Assembly: GCA_022925895.1 (NCBI GenBank)
Contig: JAKSYS010000733.1
Location: 1-29,420, forward strand
Source: Fragilaria crotonensis
Taxonomy: Eukaryota; Bacillariophyta; Fragilariophyceae; Fragilariales; Fragilariaceae
Direction: 5' to 3'
Length of the DNA stretch: 29,420 nucleotides
How positions within the stretch are numbered: the first letter of the stretch is position 1; every line of letters starts with the position of its first letter. Shown here one piece after another: positions 1-11,882 of this stretch. The translations under genes were made by a program, and so were the position numbers. The notes beneath the pieces are model-generated. The model saw only the letters and a program-made list of their open reading frames with translations, had not been told where the DNA came from and did no database searches.

Positions 1-410
1 TGCCTTAATATTCCTTAAAATCAAACTTTAAGACTTGACCCAAAATCACTTTTCCAGTAGATGTTACTCGCCCCCACACAATTATTTCTCATGCATGCAT
101 GCCTTCTGGGGTCTATCAGTAGATCCCTGCTTGATTTGAAGTCAAGCTGTGAACAATCAAGGCATTAGAAGAATAGTGAAGTCAACATGGCAGCATTTGG
201 CACCAACTAAACAACTGCCACCATGCACTCCAATACCTGGCTGGTAGCTCTCAACAGAAGCACTGCAGCTTTCAACACAGACGACCAAAAGCAGATAAAG
301 AATTCTCAATTGTTGACAACTATACTCAACTTGCATTTGCACAAAGAATCAACTAGAAGGATACAACTTTGAAAGCATCCTCAGAAGCAACAACTGCAAA
401 ATGGTAGCCC

Positions 411-525
411 TACTGACATGTCAAGAAGGAATAGAGTAGATGAAGGCTGCCAACAGGATGATGAGATTGACAATGCAGTGAGTATTTTGGGAGTGCCTAT
501 GTTGACTACAAAGATTGACAGTTGA
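411..525. repeat. Degenerate direct repeat, copy 1
   Basis: Similar to 572-692. Both copies start around TGACATGTCAAGAAG, continue with matching AATAGA, TAGATG and CAACAGGATGAT blocks, and end with CAATGCAGT and TTGACA blocks. The offset is about 161 bases. The copies differ by substitutions and small indels, so the duplication is old. No coding function is apparent. Confidence 0.7.
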
Positions 526-571
526 TAGCTAATCAAACATATTTGTAAGTATCAACAAACACAAGTGGCCC

Positions 572-692
572 AGTTGACATGTCAAGAAGAAATAGAATAG
601 ATGGAGGTAGTCAACAGGATGATAATGGGATTCTTGGCAATGCAGTCAGTGTTCTGGGAGACCTTTGATGAGTACATAAGATTGACACTTGA
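572..692. repeat. Degenerate direct repeat, copy 2
   Basis: Second copy of the unit at 411-525, with the same order of sub-blocks and a few extra bases before GGCAATGCAGT. Origin unknown; it could be remains of a satellite or of an old element. Confidence 0.7.
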
Positions 693-959
693 AATTTAAC
701 CAGCAAATGAAGAGGCTGCTAAGTTGCACCTTGTTCTTGTGGTGAACGTGCCTATTGAGGATCAGCATTTAAGGTAAAACATGGTATCAAGAAGACGTGC
801 TGGCATCAACCACCAGGAGGACCAATGGCGGTGACCAATACAACAGTTGCATATGTTGGTGGAATCAATGTCTACTTGCTTTTTATTCACAAAAAAGTGA
901 TGCCTACAAGAATCATTATGTTGTTCTGGGATCCCAATTATTGCTGGTGAGCTTTTACT

Positions 960-974
960 ACTAGTAGAGTCACA
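960..974. repeat. Target-site duplication, left copy
   Basis: ACTAGTAGAGTCACA is repeated exactly at 10461-10475. The two copies bracket a complete set of LINE-type reading frames, which is what target-primed reverse transcription leaves. The match can be extended one base leftward (T at 959 and 10460), giving 15-16 bp. Confidence 0.9.
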
Positions 975-1075
975 CACAATTTTCTAATTTAGTTTTACGA
1001 GTGTACGGTCTGTCCGCAGTCCGAACGTACGTACTCTGAATAGGAAGTTGTCGCGTAACCAACCGTTGATTGACC

Positions 1076-4000
1076 ATGACCGAAGAAGCGGCGATGCTGC
1101 CACCCCCAGCATACCCCACCTTCGAGGAAGTAGAGCACTCTGTGTACGGGTTTGAGTGTGACCAGTGGGAAGAAATTCCCTATCCTCCAGATGGACCTGA
1201 TTGGTTTACAGAAAGTGAACGCAGTCGTCGAAACGAACATGCAAGTCGTTACCAAAAGTATGGAGGAACGCCGACGGGATGGTCTCGTTACTTGGAACTT
1301 GGGTACTTTGGATATGAAGATTGTAATGACTTTGAAGAAGTTTGGAAAAATTTCGATGCAAACCCCTTGGCCGTCCATAAAGCAATCTGGTATCAATTTA
1401 TGTACCATCTGGACAGAGAGGTATGAAATCCCCGAGAAACTGCAAGAGTGGGCTACAAATTATAGCCATGTTTACATGGCATATTATGAACCTGAATCGT
1501 TGCAAGTGGATACCAATGTGCCGTTGACAGAGTGGAAAGTTCTAGTTGATATGGATACTGCCATGGAAGATACAAGCATTAGCACCGAAGGGAGTTGGAT
1601 CAATGTACCAGAACGAGGCCGACGAAGAGGAAAAAGTCCACCACAGGAACCAGAGAATGAGAAACGAAACGAACCTGGGGGAAACATGGAAGCACAGCAC
1701 CATCCTAAAGAAGCGGAGACACAGAGAGGAATTCCGGCAAGGCAGGCAATTAAGGAGCTCCACAATCAACTTAAGCAATCTAAAAGATACCAAAAAACAA
1801 TGAAACCGGCCTCCAAGTTACCTCAGGTGTCAACCGTCCACGAAGAAGATGAGGATGAGGTTCTTATGGAGGATAACGACAGTAACAACAAGAGCACATC
1901 CACCACGTGGTCAGAGGCACTCCCGCGGTTGAAACCATTTCAGAATGTACCAGTGAATGATGGTACGCATCGGTTGACAGTAAGGTGGAAACCAGAAGGA
2001 GGGATCCAACAATATGAACACGATAAACAGCAACTCAACACCGCAATCCATACACTGTTGTCGTCTGTACTTGAAGACAATGATGGAATGTTGTACCGTT
2101 GGGAGAGCAAAGATCTTCAAGCGTCTGCCGTTATGTCACAACTCACAGGTATGAAGCTGCGAGATTATGTGTCCCCACATATCTCGTTTATCCAAGCAAC
2201 GTCGCAGATTATATTTGGAGTTCGAGTGGGTTTCACCGACAACCCAATGAAGTGGCAACATGCGCCAAGTAAGAAACAGCAACTAAAAGAAAACAACGTG
2301 GAAATTAAGGTATCCAATTCCAGCAGCGCGGGCGGTAAAGCTGTTATAGCAGGATACATATTGTTGAAAGCGCCCAACACAACGTCAACACATCGGTACA
2401 CTCAATTTCTACGAAGCAAGATGCCAGATGCAACACCATACTTCGACATTGAGAGATACAAGAAAACTCCATTCGGTCAAGTCATTCCCCATCTGGTTGT
2501 CCAATGCGGCGAACGGCACATAACCCCAGTGTGCCAAGCCTTGCTTCAAGTCTTGACGGGTAACGGCACGGCCACTTTCCTCCCCCGGTATGTATTCAGC
2601 GCAATGACGGACGAGCAAATTAACAACCAGTTCCAGTTTCACGAAAAATGGCTCCACTCGATTAAAGCACTACAACTATCTCCCACCATTTTCCACTTGG
2701 ACCAACAACGCATTGAATACTGCGACGATGGCAGGATCATCAAACAGTCAACACGCGAATGGGCAGGAACGCTCAGACTTCCAGACGGGTCAACCGCACT
2801 GTGCGATGTGGTCAACGGGACAAAAGAGCGACAGGCATATCTTCTAACGCCGGCACATTATTTTGACCAAGCAAAGGAGGAGTTACGGTTGTACCGGTTG
2901 CGTCTATCGCCTCCAAGCCATCGCGAAGCGAGGTTCCGCGATAGTGTTCCAGATCTCCCGGATGAGATACACATCAAAACCGCAGCAGATTCAAAAGTCT
3001 CCATGATGGACAATTTATCGATGGCTGATGTTTGGCAACACTTGCCAACGTACAAGGAAAAGGTGAACGTCCAAAGTAGTATGGCTAGTGAAAGAAAGAC
3101 AAGGAGAAAGCAGTCTCAGATATCAACTCCAAAGAACGCGTGGGTAATCCCATCGGAGGCATCGACACATCCTTCCTCAACAAGATTTGCAGAGCAACAA
3201 CAGGTACTAAACGAGGATGATTCGTTCAGTACAGAAGGACGAAATTCCCTGGGAACCGATGAATTGAGTACTGCATCTACCCAATCGCTCACATTGACAT
3301 CCGAATCCAAGTACCAAGCCAAATTGCGAGAGCTCGAAACATCTACGAAGAAAAAGCTTGATTCCCTTCACGTTGCCGGGCGAGCGGCATCAAAGCAATT
3401 GGAGTCCCTGGAAGATAAGTTCAACGCCTTCGCAACGGATACGAGCACAAAGATTGAAGCAGTGCAAAGTGAATTGAAAACGGTGGTACAACAGCTGGAG
3501 GCGTCCGTTGATACTCAACAGCACATCTCCGGAAGTTTGTCTGCCATTCAAACACACACAGCTACACAATTCGAACAAATGGGGGACCATCTCTTGACGA
3601 CCGGCGAGAATGTTAGCTCCCTGACCACCTCTATGACGGAAATCAGAGCAGAGCTTGCAAGGTTGTTCGGATTGATGGCCCAGGACATAGCATTTCGGAA
3701 TGCGTCGTCACAAGCTACGCATCTAGTTAAGCAAACAAAAGAAGCGACGAGTCTGCGATCCCGGCACACCAACAGAGACGTCTCATCAAAGCAAGACTTG
3801 GTACGAGATACACCAGCAGCTTCAATTGATCCTAACCAGGAAGTCTCTCTTAGGTCTCCGCCGCCAAAACGACTTCGAGAAGGGGTGACACTACATCACG
3901 AACAAGAAGAGGATCGAGCGACTGACGAGATGCAGATGGACGAGAACGAGGATACGTCGCCGATGGCCCTACTTGCTACAAACTCAGAAATTGGGTATGA

Positions 4001-4295
4001 CGACAACACAGAAACATCAAACGAGGAAATTGAGTATGAATGGTCCTCACAGGAGGAGGAAGAAGCATGTACGAATCTAAGTGATCGTTTCCAAGCTGCT
4101 ATAACCGATGACACAGTATCGGACAATGGCACTCCTATCTATGCGACATCCCAGACGTCAGTGACACCGCGGGCCACTAATGTCAACGTTCTTCAGTCAG
4201 TCCACAGCAGAAAATCTCCTCGTCCCACCACGCCAGCTCCCCTGGGCCCCCAATACACATCAGAAATGGGTCCAGCTGGAGCGGCAGATTCATGA
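1076..4295 (+). CDS. Retrotransposon ORF1 protein (one apparent frameshift)
   Basis: First ORF of the element. I take the ATG at 1076, the first after the leader; its frame runs to a stop at 1424-1426. The longer frame 1152-4295 takes over near 1420. Reading the GG at 1420-1421 as a single G joins the two smoothly, so I treat this as one protein of about 1,070 residues. The N-terminal ~120 residues are rich in Pro, Tyr and acidic residues. The middle is polar and charged. A long stretch encoded by about 3310-3680 has heptad-like Leu/Ile spacing and is predicted coiled coil. The tail is acidic and Ser/Thr-rich. I see no zinc knuckle or RRM. By analogy with other LINE ORF1 proteins it probably binds element RNA and oligomerises; that is inference. 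The stop overlaps the ORF2 ATG (ATGA). Another frame, 4180-4530, also looks protein-like, so the C-terminal end is uncertain. Confidence 0.75.
4292..4295 (+). promoter_or_regulatory. ATGA stop-start overlap of ORF1 and ORF2
   Basis: The ORF2 ATG (4292-4294) overlaps the ORF1 TGA (4293-4295). In the silkworm LINE SART1 a similar stop-start overlap supports translation of ORF2 by termination and reinitiation; the same mechanism is inferred here. The alternative is that ORF1 really ends in another frame, in which case the overlap is longer. Confidence 0.6.
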
Positions 4296-7200
4296 ATTGG
4301 AGGCAAGGAGAAATCATAACGGATGGAGGGAATCTACGAGAGACTCCTCTGTCACCAAGTGTAGAAGGTCAAGGAGGAGTAGATTTGCGCCCGATCAATG
4401 CGTCGCCCCGAACTGCGTTACAGAGAGCCCAAGCTCAATGGAGACGTCTTTTGTCACTTCGTCCAGACCAGCAGAGAGTCGACAACACAAACCAGAGACG
4501 CGACACAGTTCTCAGTACAGCGAATTCTAGAGAAAATAACCCGTGGGGGGACGAACGGGGCGAAAAATTAGAGAACACAACTCGGGTGTATGCAATAAAT
4601 CTTAATGGGTTACAATTGGATGCAAAAGGAGGTAAGTTTGACTCAGTGTGCCGTTCCATCAAGGAGATTCAGGCGGATGTGTTCTGTGGCCAAGAGCATA
4701 ATGTGGATACCACGCAAGCGAACGTAAGGAATATCATGTTTGACACTGCAAAACAACATTGGGAACGCAATCGACTTGTACTCGGGACATCCCCCATTTC
4801 ATTTACAACCCAGTTTAAACCGGGAGGAACAATGGTTATGACAGTGGGATCACTTACTGGTCGATTATGTAAACAAGAACGCGATAAATGGGGTCGATGG
4901 TCGAGCCAAATATACCAGGGCCACGCAGGGAGAAAAATTGCTATTATCTCCGCATACCAACCGATAGTAAAAGGAGGCACGGCAGGAAAGATAACAGTTG
5001 CAGCACAACACCTAAGCTTGTTGATGCAATCGGAAGACAACACGACAAACCCAAGGGTTGCGTTCCGGCGAGACTTATCCAGGTGGTTGACTGACTATCA
5101 GCAACAAGGCTATGAAATTTTGTTGATTGGCGACTTCAATGAGCCCTTGGGTACAGACCCAGACGGTATGAGCAAGATTGCGGGAGATCACCGACTTATG
5201 GATATAATGGCACGTCGCCATTCGTCGGAACCACCAGCAACGTATGCACGCGGATCGCGCCGTTTGGATTACGCACTGGCAAGCGCACACATCTGCAATG
5301 CCTTAGTACGAGCAGGCTATGATGCGTTCAACAATGGTATTGCAACTGATCATAGGGGATATTTTATGGATTTCAGGACGGACATTTTATTCGGGTCGGA
5401 AACTCAGACGTTAGTAACTCGCACTCGGCGTGAACTGTCGTCAAGTAATCGGAAACAAGTGACAGCATATATTCGCCGAAAACACGACTTACTTACAAAA
5501 TGCAACGCGTTCGAAAGGTTGCTCCGCCTCCAGAACCCAGGCGACCGCCATATGTTTGCGGAGCGCTTGGATCAGGACCTTCTCGATGCTAGTTTAAATG
5601 CGGAAAAGGATCTTCCAAAATTTCTCGAACCAGCGTGGTCCGTCGAACTAGCGCAAGCACGCAAGAAAAAGCTCATACTGGCAAAGCAATTAACAGCTCT
5701 GAAGACAGGCTTGAACCATCTGGCAGTTCTACAACATGATATTGAAACGCTCGACATACCCTTTGAATTACCAGGCACAATACAAACCTGTTCTAATGCC
5801 ATGCGCCTCATTAATGTTGAAATCAAAGGACTGGTGGCGACAAGCACTGAAAGACGAGACCAAGAACTAAAGCGGAAGCTCCAAACTCTAGAGCAATCCG
5901 CGGATCCGGTAGATCAAAAGACGGCAATCAGGCTGCGACGACTCAAGAAAGCAGAGGATATTAACCAATTGTTTCAAAAACTAGCGCGGGTACGGAGAAC
6001 ACAGGAACGACAAGGTGTGACAAGAGTGGAAATTCCAAGGTTGGACAGCGATGACCCCAAAACATGCACGGATTGGGTACAAGTTGACGTTCCTACTGAA
6101 ATTTTGAGACTCTTGCAAGCACGAAATCGAAACCACTTTGGACAAGCGTTTGGCACGCCTTTTACAGTCCCACCACTATCAACTGAATTGGGCTTTGATG
6201 GGGCAACGGTGCACGGAGATCAGATTCTTGACGGAACGTATGATAGTACAACATTAGACGCCAACGTGCAACTCTTGTTACGTCATATGGAAAAAGTGCA
6301 CGAAATTCACCAACATCCATCCAAACCAACTATAACGGACGCGGAATTCGAAGACAAACTCAGGGTGTGGACCGAATCTACGACGACGTCCCCATCAGGG
6401 CTTCACCTAGGTCACTATAAGGCGCTCATTGCACGGCACAGCTTCCAGACAGACGCTTCGGACGAGGAATTAACCACAGAATTTAAGCAGCAACGAGATG
6501 AACTGGACCTCAAGCAAAAGGAGCTCCGAGACTTACATCTCGGCATGCTCAATTACGCACTGGCACGTGGTTACTCATACAATCGTTGGCACACCATTGC
6601 GAATACCATTCTTTTCAAAGATTCGGACAACGTTCGCCTCCATCGCACCAGAGTGATACATATATATGAAGCGGACTTCAATCTTGCTTTGGGAGTGAAA
6701 TGGCGCGAGGCCATGCATAAAGCTGAAGACAGTAACGCCTTTAATGACGGACAATATGGGTCTCGCTCTGCTCGATGTGCACCAGATCCAGTTTTTATTG
6801 AAGAACTGCAATGCGAAATCTCTCGGGCAACTAGGAAACCAGTCATTTTAACAAACTATGATGCTACAGCATGCTACGACCGAATTGTACCAAATTTGGG
6901 TATGCTTGCTAGTCGAAAGTATGGAGTCCCGTTGGAAGTGACGAAGTCGAATGCACGAACCTTGTCCACTGCAGAATATCGGATCCGCACAGAATTGGGG
7001 TTGGCTCCTACTGGATACCGGCATCATGATTCATTCCCAATCTACGGCACCGGGCAAGGGAGTGCAAACTCCCCGGGAATATGGTGCATGCTATCTAGCG
7101 CTCTCCTAGATGGATATGATCAAGTTGCAGCCCCGGCTCAGTATACAGACTCCGAGAATACGACAGAGGTTTCCTTGGGTATGATAAGTTTTGTTGACGA

Positions 7201-10200
7201 CTGCAATGGTCAAACCAATCAATTTGCGTCCGACGGGTCGACCGCAACAGTGGAGAAACTTTTCCAACAAACTCAGCAGAATGCACAACAGTGGAGCGAC
7301 TTACTCTATGCAAGTGGGGGAGCGCTAGAACTCTCCAAATGTTCAAGCCATGTTTTGCAATGGAAATTTTCCCTTCAAGGCGCTCCGGTGTTAGTCCCGT
7401 CTCACGAGGAGTTCCAAGATGTACTTCATGTTCGTGACCGGCAAACACGAGAAACTCATAAACTTCACCTACTGTCAGTCTATGACGCCCACAAAACCCT
7501 TGGACACTATAAGGCGCCGGTAGGGAACCAACTGGAACAGTTTCGTCAGCTAAAACGGAAGAGTGACGAAGCCGTAGCGTTCTTATGGACCTGTCCCTTG
7601 TCGAAGTTAGAAGCGTGGACGTACTATTACGCTTGTTACCTCCCGAGCGTAGGGTACCCGTTGGCGTGTTCGTCGCTGACAAAGAAACACCTCGATATCG
7701 TGCAACGGAAGGCTATGTCGATCATTGTGGCACGCTGTGGTTATAACAGAAACACAAAGAAGGAAATTCTCTACGGTCCCTTGGAATTGGGTGGTGCAAA
7801 CTTTCGACATTTATATGTGCAGCAAGGAGTAGGACAGATCACAATGTTTATCCGACACTGGAGATTGAAGTCGACCGCTGGTAAACTTCTTCGAGTTGCT
7901 CTGTCGTGGTTTCAACAACAGACAGGGGTTTCGTATGCAATATTGGAGCACGTCAAACCGCCGCTTCCCCATTTGGAGTCTAAATGGATCGGTTCACTGA
8001 GACAATTCTTGGCGGAAACGGATATGTATTTACAGGTAGATGCCCCGTCAATTCCTAAGCTCCAGCGGCGGTATGATTACCACCTGATGGATGCGATTTT
8101 GGATTCAAAGAAATTTACAGATGCGGAGATAAGAAGACTCAATTACTGTCGATTATATCTAAACGCGGTCACATTGGCAGATATTACAGTCGTAAAAGGC
8201 GATTATCTGGATAAAACGAAGACGACAGGACATCCCTCATTGGTTAGCAGCAGTACACATGGCAATGTAATATATCAGGAACGACCATCCGACCGCGAAT
8301 GGGCGTTATGGAGAAAAATGTGTCAGATTCTGTGGAGCGACGCCGACGGGAAGTTGCGCGAACCACTCGGCCATTGGATATTGCCGACCCACCAACAACG
8401 ACAGCACCACCAGGCATACCTCGAACATTTAGAGCTTTGTGGCTCGGACACTATCCTGTGGGTTCGTTGCTGTCCTGGAGAGGTGTACACGAAGTGTACT
8501 CAGACGGCGAGCCCGTGGGTGTATCGCGAGACCAAGAAGACAACTCGATTATGGAAAGAACTACCGTCTCATGCCGCTCCTTGCGACGTCGAACTCATTG
8601 GACTTGACCTCTGGAATGTACGTCATCAGGCTACCACGGATTTCCCAAGGACACGTGTACAACCCGCGGCAACGTTTTCACAATTTGTGAGCGGCCTCCC
8701 TATCTGGGAAGCTGAATTACTGCAAGAAGTGGAATTGTCAGAAGACCCGTTTACGGTGAGTGAGGTCCTATCACACGGTATAAGAGCAGTAAGTGATGGT
8801 TCCGTGTGGACAGATAATCAAGGCGCCTTCGGATGGATGCTCAGTTCGGACCTAGGTGACAGAGTGGCGCGAGGAATGGGACCAGCAAGGGGCGCCAAAG
8901 TCGACTCGTATCGCGCTGAAGCATATGGAATGTTGGCCATCTTGTGCTTCCTCCGCCGATTGGCAGAATTCACCACCCAAATGGAGCCGTGGACGGGGAT
9001 TCTGGCTACGGATAGCGAAAGCCTTTTTAGAGACTCTCACAGTCAAACCACAGAAAGAGGAAAACGCGCGGCCGCTGTACGACAAACAGAAACAAGTCGC
9101 ACAACTCGACGTGAAGTGCCCGGAGTGGGATTTACTGAGTAGTATCCTCACCGAGCTTCAAAGATGGCCAGGATTGACGCTACAGCACGTGAGAGGTCAC
9201 CAAGATCGGAAAACAGGTTACAACCGCCTACCGCTATTGGCCCAACTCAATGTGGATGCCGATCTCATGGCAACGACTTATCAATGCGAACAAGGCATGT
9301 CCCGACCAGTTGTTCTCCTCACGGATACGGCAGGGGTGCATCTAGTGACCCACAATGGTAGCATGACCAAAAACTATGACGCGGTCATCCGATATCAAGC
9401 TACGCAGCCTGGCCTAGCTCAATACATCCAAAAAAAGGTATGGGTGGTCGGACAAAGTGATGGGTAACGTCAATTGGAAAGCCCATGGATCAAGTCTGCG
9501 CAGGAAGATCCAGCGGAAGACACACTATACCAAATTAGTTCACGGGATCCTTCCGACAGGGAAACAGGTACACCGGAGAGACCCAACCCGAAACAAGTGC
9601 CCTCTTTGTCACACTACCGAGGAAGACTGGAGTCACATTATCAAATGCCCGCACGAAAGTCGACGAGCATGGAGGGTCCAAGTCATTCCAACGGTGGAGG
9701 CGAAATGTAAGTCCTTGCAAACGCGTCCATTGCTGACGCGAGTGTTAAGCGACGCATTGACCGGTTGGTTCAACCACGTTAACGACGACTACACCCTCAA
9801 TTCCCAGCAATACCCAACAGAGGTCCATCAACTCATTCGGCAACAAAATGAAATCGGTTGGCACCAACTGTTTTTAGGACGGTTCAGCAATGAGTGGAGT
9901 GATGTCCAAGATATTTATTATGCACAAAAGGATGCGGAAGCAGTACACAACAAGAAAAAGAAGAAGAAAAACACGGGTCAAAGGTGGCAAGTCCACATTA
10001 TCGGGCTGTTATGGGACCAATGGTGGGCACTGTGGGAAAGTCGGAACCGAGATCTACATGGGGAGGATGCACGCTCTCGAGCACAAGCCGAGACGAGAGA
10101 GGTGCATAGGACCTTACGCGAACTATACGATTATCGAGCGAGGCTGAGTACGGAGGTACAAAACCTAATGTACGCCGATGTTACAGAGCATTTCGGTCGA

Positions 10201-10332
10201 CCCCTGTGGGTCAACAAAAATTGGATTGCAGTTCACGAGCCACTCATCAGGGCGGATTTGAAGCGAGTGGCGACGCGGATAAGAGCAGGAACAAGATCTA
10301 TCCGCCAATACTTGATTTCGCGGATGTCGTAA
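4292..10332 (+). CDS. Retrotransposon ORF2: endonuclease, reverse transcriptase, RNase H (two apparent frameshifts)
   Basis: The replicase of the element. The main frame starts at ATG 4292 and stops at 9142. Domains by residue: AP-like endonuclease about 97-362 (N103, the QE pair ending at E135, Y222, GDFN at 280-283, D326, DH at 353-354); reverse transcriptase about 700-1000 (motif A YDATACYD with Asp857, motif B GQGSANSP, motif C FVDD at 967-970); RNase H from about 1498 (DGS with Asp1502, then YRAEA and ATDSES). RNase H continues in the next frame (HVRGHQD, LNVDAD), which ends at 9467. A third frame to 10332 holds the zinc finger CPLCH...HIIKC and a basic C terminus. Dropping one T from 9024-9028 and one A from 9430-9436 restores one continuous frame with no loss of motif. 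Expected function: nick the target, prime and copy element RNA. As read, this copy would not make the full enzyme. Confidence 0.9.
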
Positions 10333-10460
10333 TTAATACATGGGACAAATGTATGGGTGCGGGGGCTTGTTTGTAGAAGACAAGGTTTCGCCGTGTGGGT
10401 CGAGTGTTCTTGGTATGAACATCGCGGCAATACGTTAAAATAGAGTTCGGGTTTTTTTTT
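10333..10460 (+). other. Retrotransposon 3' UTR ending in T9
   Basis: Non-coding tail between the ORF2 stop and the right target duplication. It ends CGGG followed by nine T (10452-10460). No poly(A), AATAAA-type signal or simple tandem tail is seen at the junction, which is unusual for a LINE read in its coding orientation. Confidence 0.75.
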
Positions 10461-10475
10461 ACTAGTAGAGTCACA
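10461..10475. repeat. Target-site duplication, right copy
   Basis: Exact copy of 960-974 directly after the T-run, marking the 3' boundary of the retrotransposon. Confidence 0.9.
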
Positions 10476-10525
10476 ATAACCCAAAACCAGTGGAGACAAA
10501 AATTTCAGACATTTTTGAGTGAGGC

Positions 10526-10600
10526 GTAATCTTCAATCAATGGAATGGGACCAGTATCGATTGACTAACTTACAAATGAGTGATGCCTGAAGTACTCACA
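10526..10600. repeat. Degenerate repeat segment, copy A
   Basis: Aligns with 10711-10780 (shared TCAATCAAT, ATTGA, TTACAAA and AGTGATGCC blocks, same order). Read on the minus strand, both give similar peptides with an HH(S/Y)FV start and a PI-LI-D core, so they may be remains of a duplicated coding exon. A weaker relative may lie at 855-915. Confidence 0.5.
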
Positions 10601-10710
10601 AGTCTACGGAGATACCTGAGTACCATGAGTTATACTAAGAAAATGTGTAAAATAGTACAAGAGCCCCAAGCTGAGGAAACAGAAAGTTGTGATTCCATTT
10701 CTTAGTCTAG

Positions 10711-10780
10711 GAACATCATCAATCAATCCAATTGGAGCAAAATTCATTGAGTTACAAACAAAATAGTGATGCCACATTGA
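10711..10780. repeat. Degenerate repeat segment, copy B
   Basis: Partner of 10526-10600, offset about 185 bases. Identity by eye is roughly two thirds, with a few small gaps. Function unknown. Confidence 0.5.
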
Positions 10781-11882
10781 TTGGCAACAGAAATGTTGAG
10801 TCATGTACGTGCACTGTTGCGAGCATACTAGGGAATAAATAATGCCAATATGCATTAAACCATGGTACTGTACACAAATGTCTACATTACCGTGTATTAG
10901 ATACTGTCGAATTTTGCGTTTAATGCAAATAGGGTATAGAGCCCATACTAGGCCAATTTCGCCGAGTACCTGGTGTATCTGGTTCTGGTCATTTAGAAGG
11001 TGTGCTGCACCGACAACTTGTCATCAGATTTGCTGGTGTCTGTGTATGAAGTATGAAGTAGCATGGGCAACAGTAAACCATGGAAGTAATCCCTAATTTG
11101 ATCCTCCAACAGCTCCAAGACACTACTACTGGCTTTCCCAGATCTCAAAAATTGATCAACTTGCTTGCAAGCTGATGCTACTTGTAATAAGTTCTTATGC
11201 CTAGAGTCAATCTTCTGCAAACAAGGCAGATGTACTGCACTTGCGGTGCATTTAATTCAGATGCCTCCATGGACAACAAGACTCCCGCCCCGTCAAACTT
11301 TAATGTCGGTATAACAAAGGACTCAGGACTCACATGTTGTTGCCGCCCCAACTCTTCGTGGACAACCAATCGATACCCCCCGGTCCACTGGCGGTCACCG
11401 GCCACTCACCTGTTGCTGCCAGACGCTTTCAGAGCCCTCCAGACAACGTCCCTCCTCGCCCACTTTTCGATTCGGCGACTAGTACGACACTTACTGAAAC
11501 CTTCACCGGTACTCCGGCCGACTTGTATGCACCCAATTTTGCCTGAGGTTACCTTCGGTGCGGAGTCTTTTGAATACATGTGTCAATTCATGCGTGGCGA
11601 GGTCAAGTTCAAGGGTTTTTTGAAAGGCGAGTGAGTATCCGAAAGTTCGACTCATCTAAAAATGATTTGTTTGTCCATTGGTATGAGCTGTTTTGTTCAA
11701 CATGCCTTCGGTGGGGAGGATGGTGTCTGCTGTGCCAATCCGCTCAGCAAGATTCAATCCGGTGGACTTGGCTTCCCGCTTCCGTGGTACAGCAGGAGAA
11801 AGACTCGTTCATATCGGGGCTAATCTATGCTGCTCGAGGCCAGAGACGAGGGTGCGCGGAGAGTAGTGGAGCAAGCAGCTCG

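Larger units (their letters stand above)
1..959. other. Gene-free 5' flank of the retrotransposon
   Basis: I see no convincing coding region here: open frames on either strand are short, low in complexity and unlike any family I recognise. The tract is AT-rich and holds a degenerate direct repeat (411-525 and 572-692). A segment near 855-915 ends in the same AGTGATGCC string as two segments beyond the retrotransposon, so the retrotransposon appears to have inserted into older repetitive DNA. It ends at the left target-site copy starting at 960. Confidence 0.6.
975..10460 (+). mobile_element. Full-length non-LTR (LINE-type) retrotransposon
   Basis: An element of about 9.49 kb between perfect 15-bp target duplications, with a ~100-bp 5' leader, ORF1 (1076-4295), ORF2 (4292-10332) and a ~128-bp 3' UTR. 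There are no long terminal repeats. ORF2 has the order AP-like endonuclease, reverse transcriptase, RNase H, CCHC finger, which places it among APE-type non-LTR elements that carry RNase H; I cannot assign the clade. The 3' end is a run of nine T rather than the usual poly(A). The identical target copies mean a young insertion, yet three one-base insertions break the frames (about 1420, 9024-9028, 9430-9436). These are either recent damage or sequencing errors. Confidence 0.92.

Noticed and set aside
10993-11405. Minus-strand CLVC...RTYY stretch resembling the Cys-rich tail of a piggyBac transposase
   Set aside because: Only two Cys are in place, a stop follows RTYYK directly, and no catalytic segment lies upstream; too little to call a second piggyBac relic.
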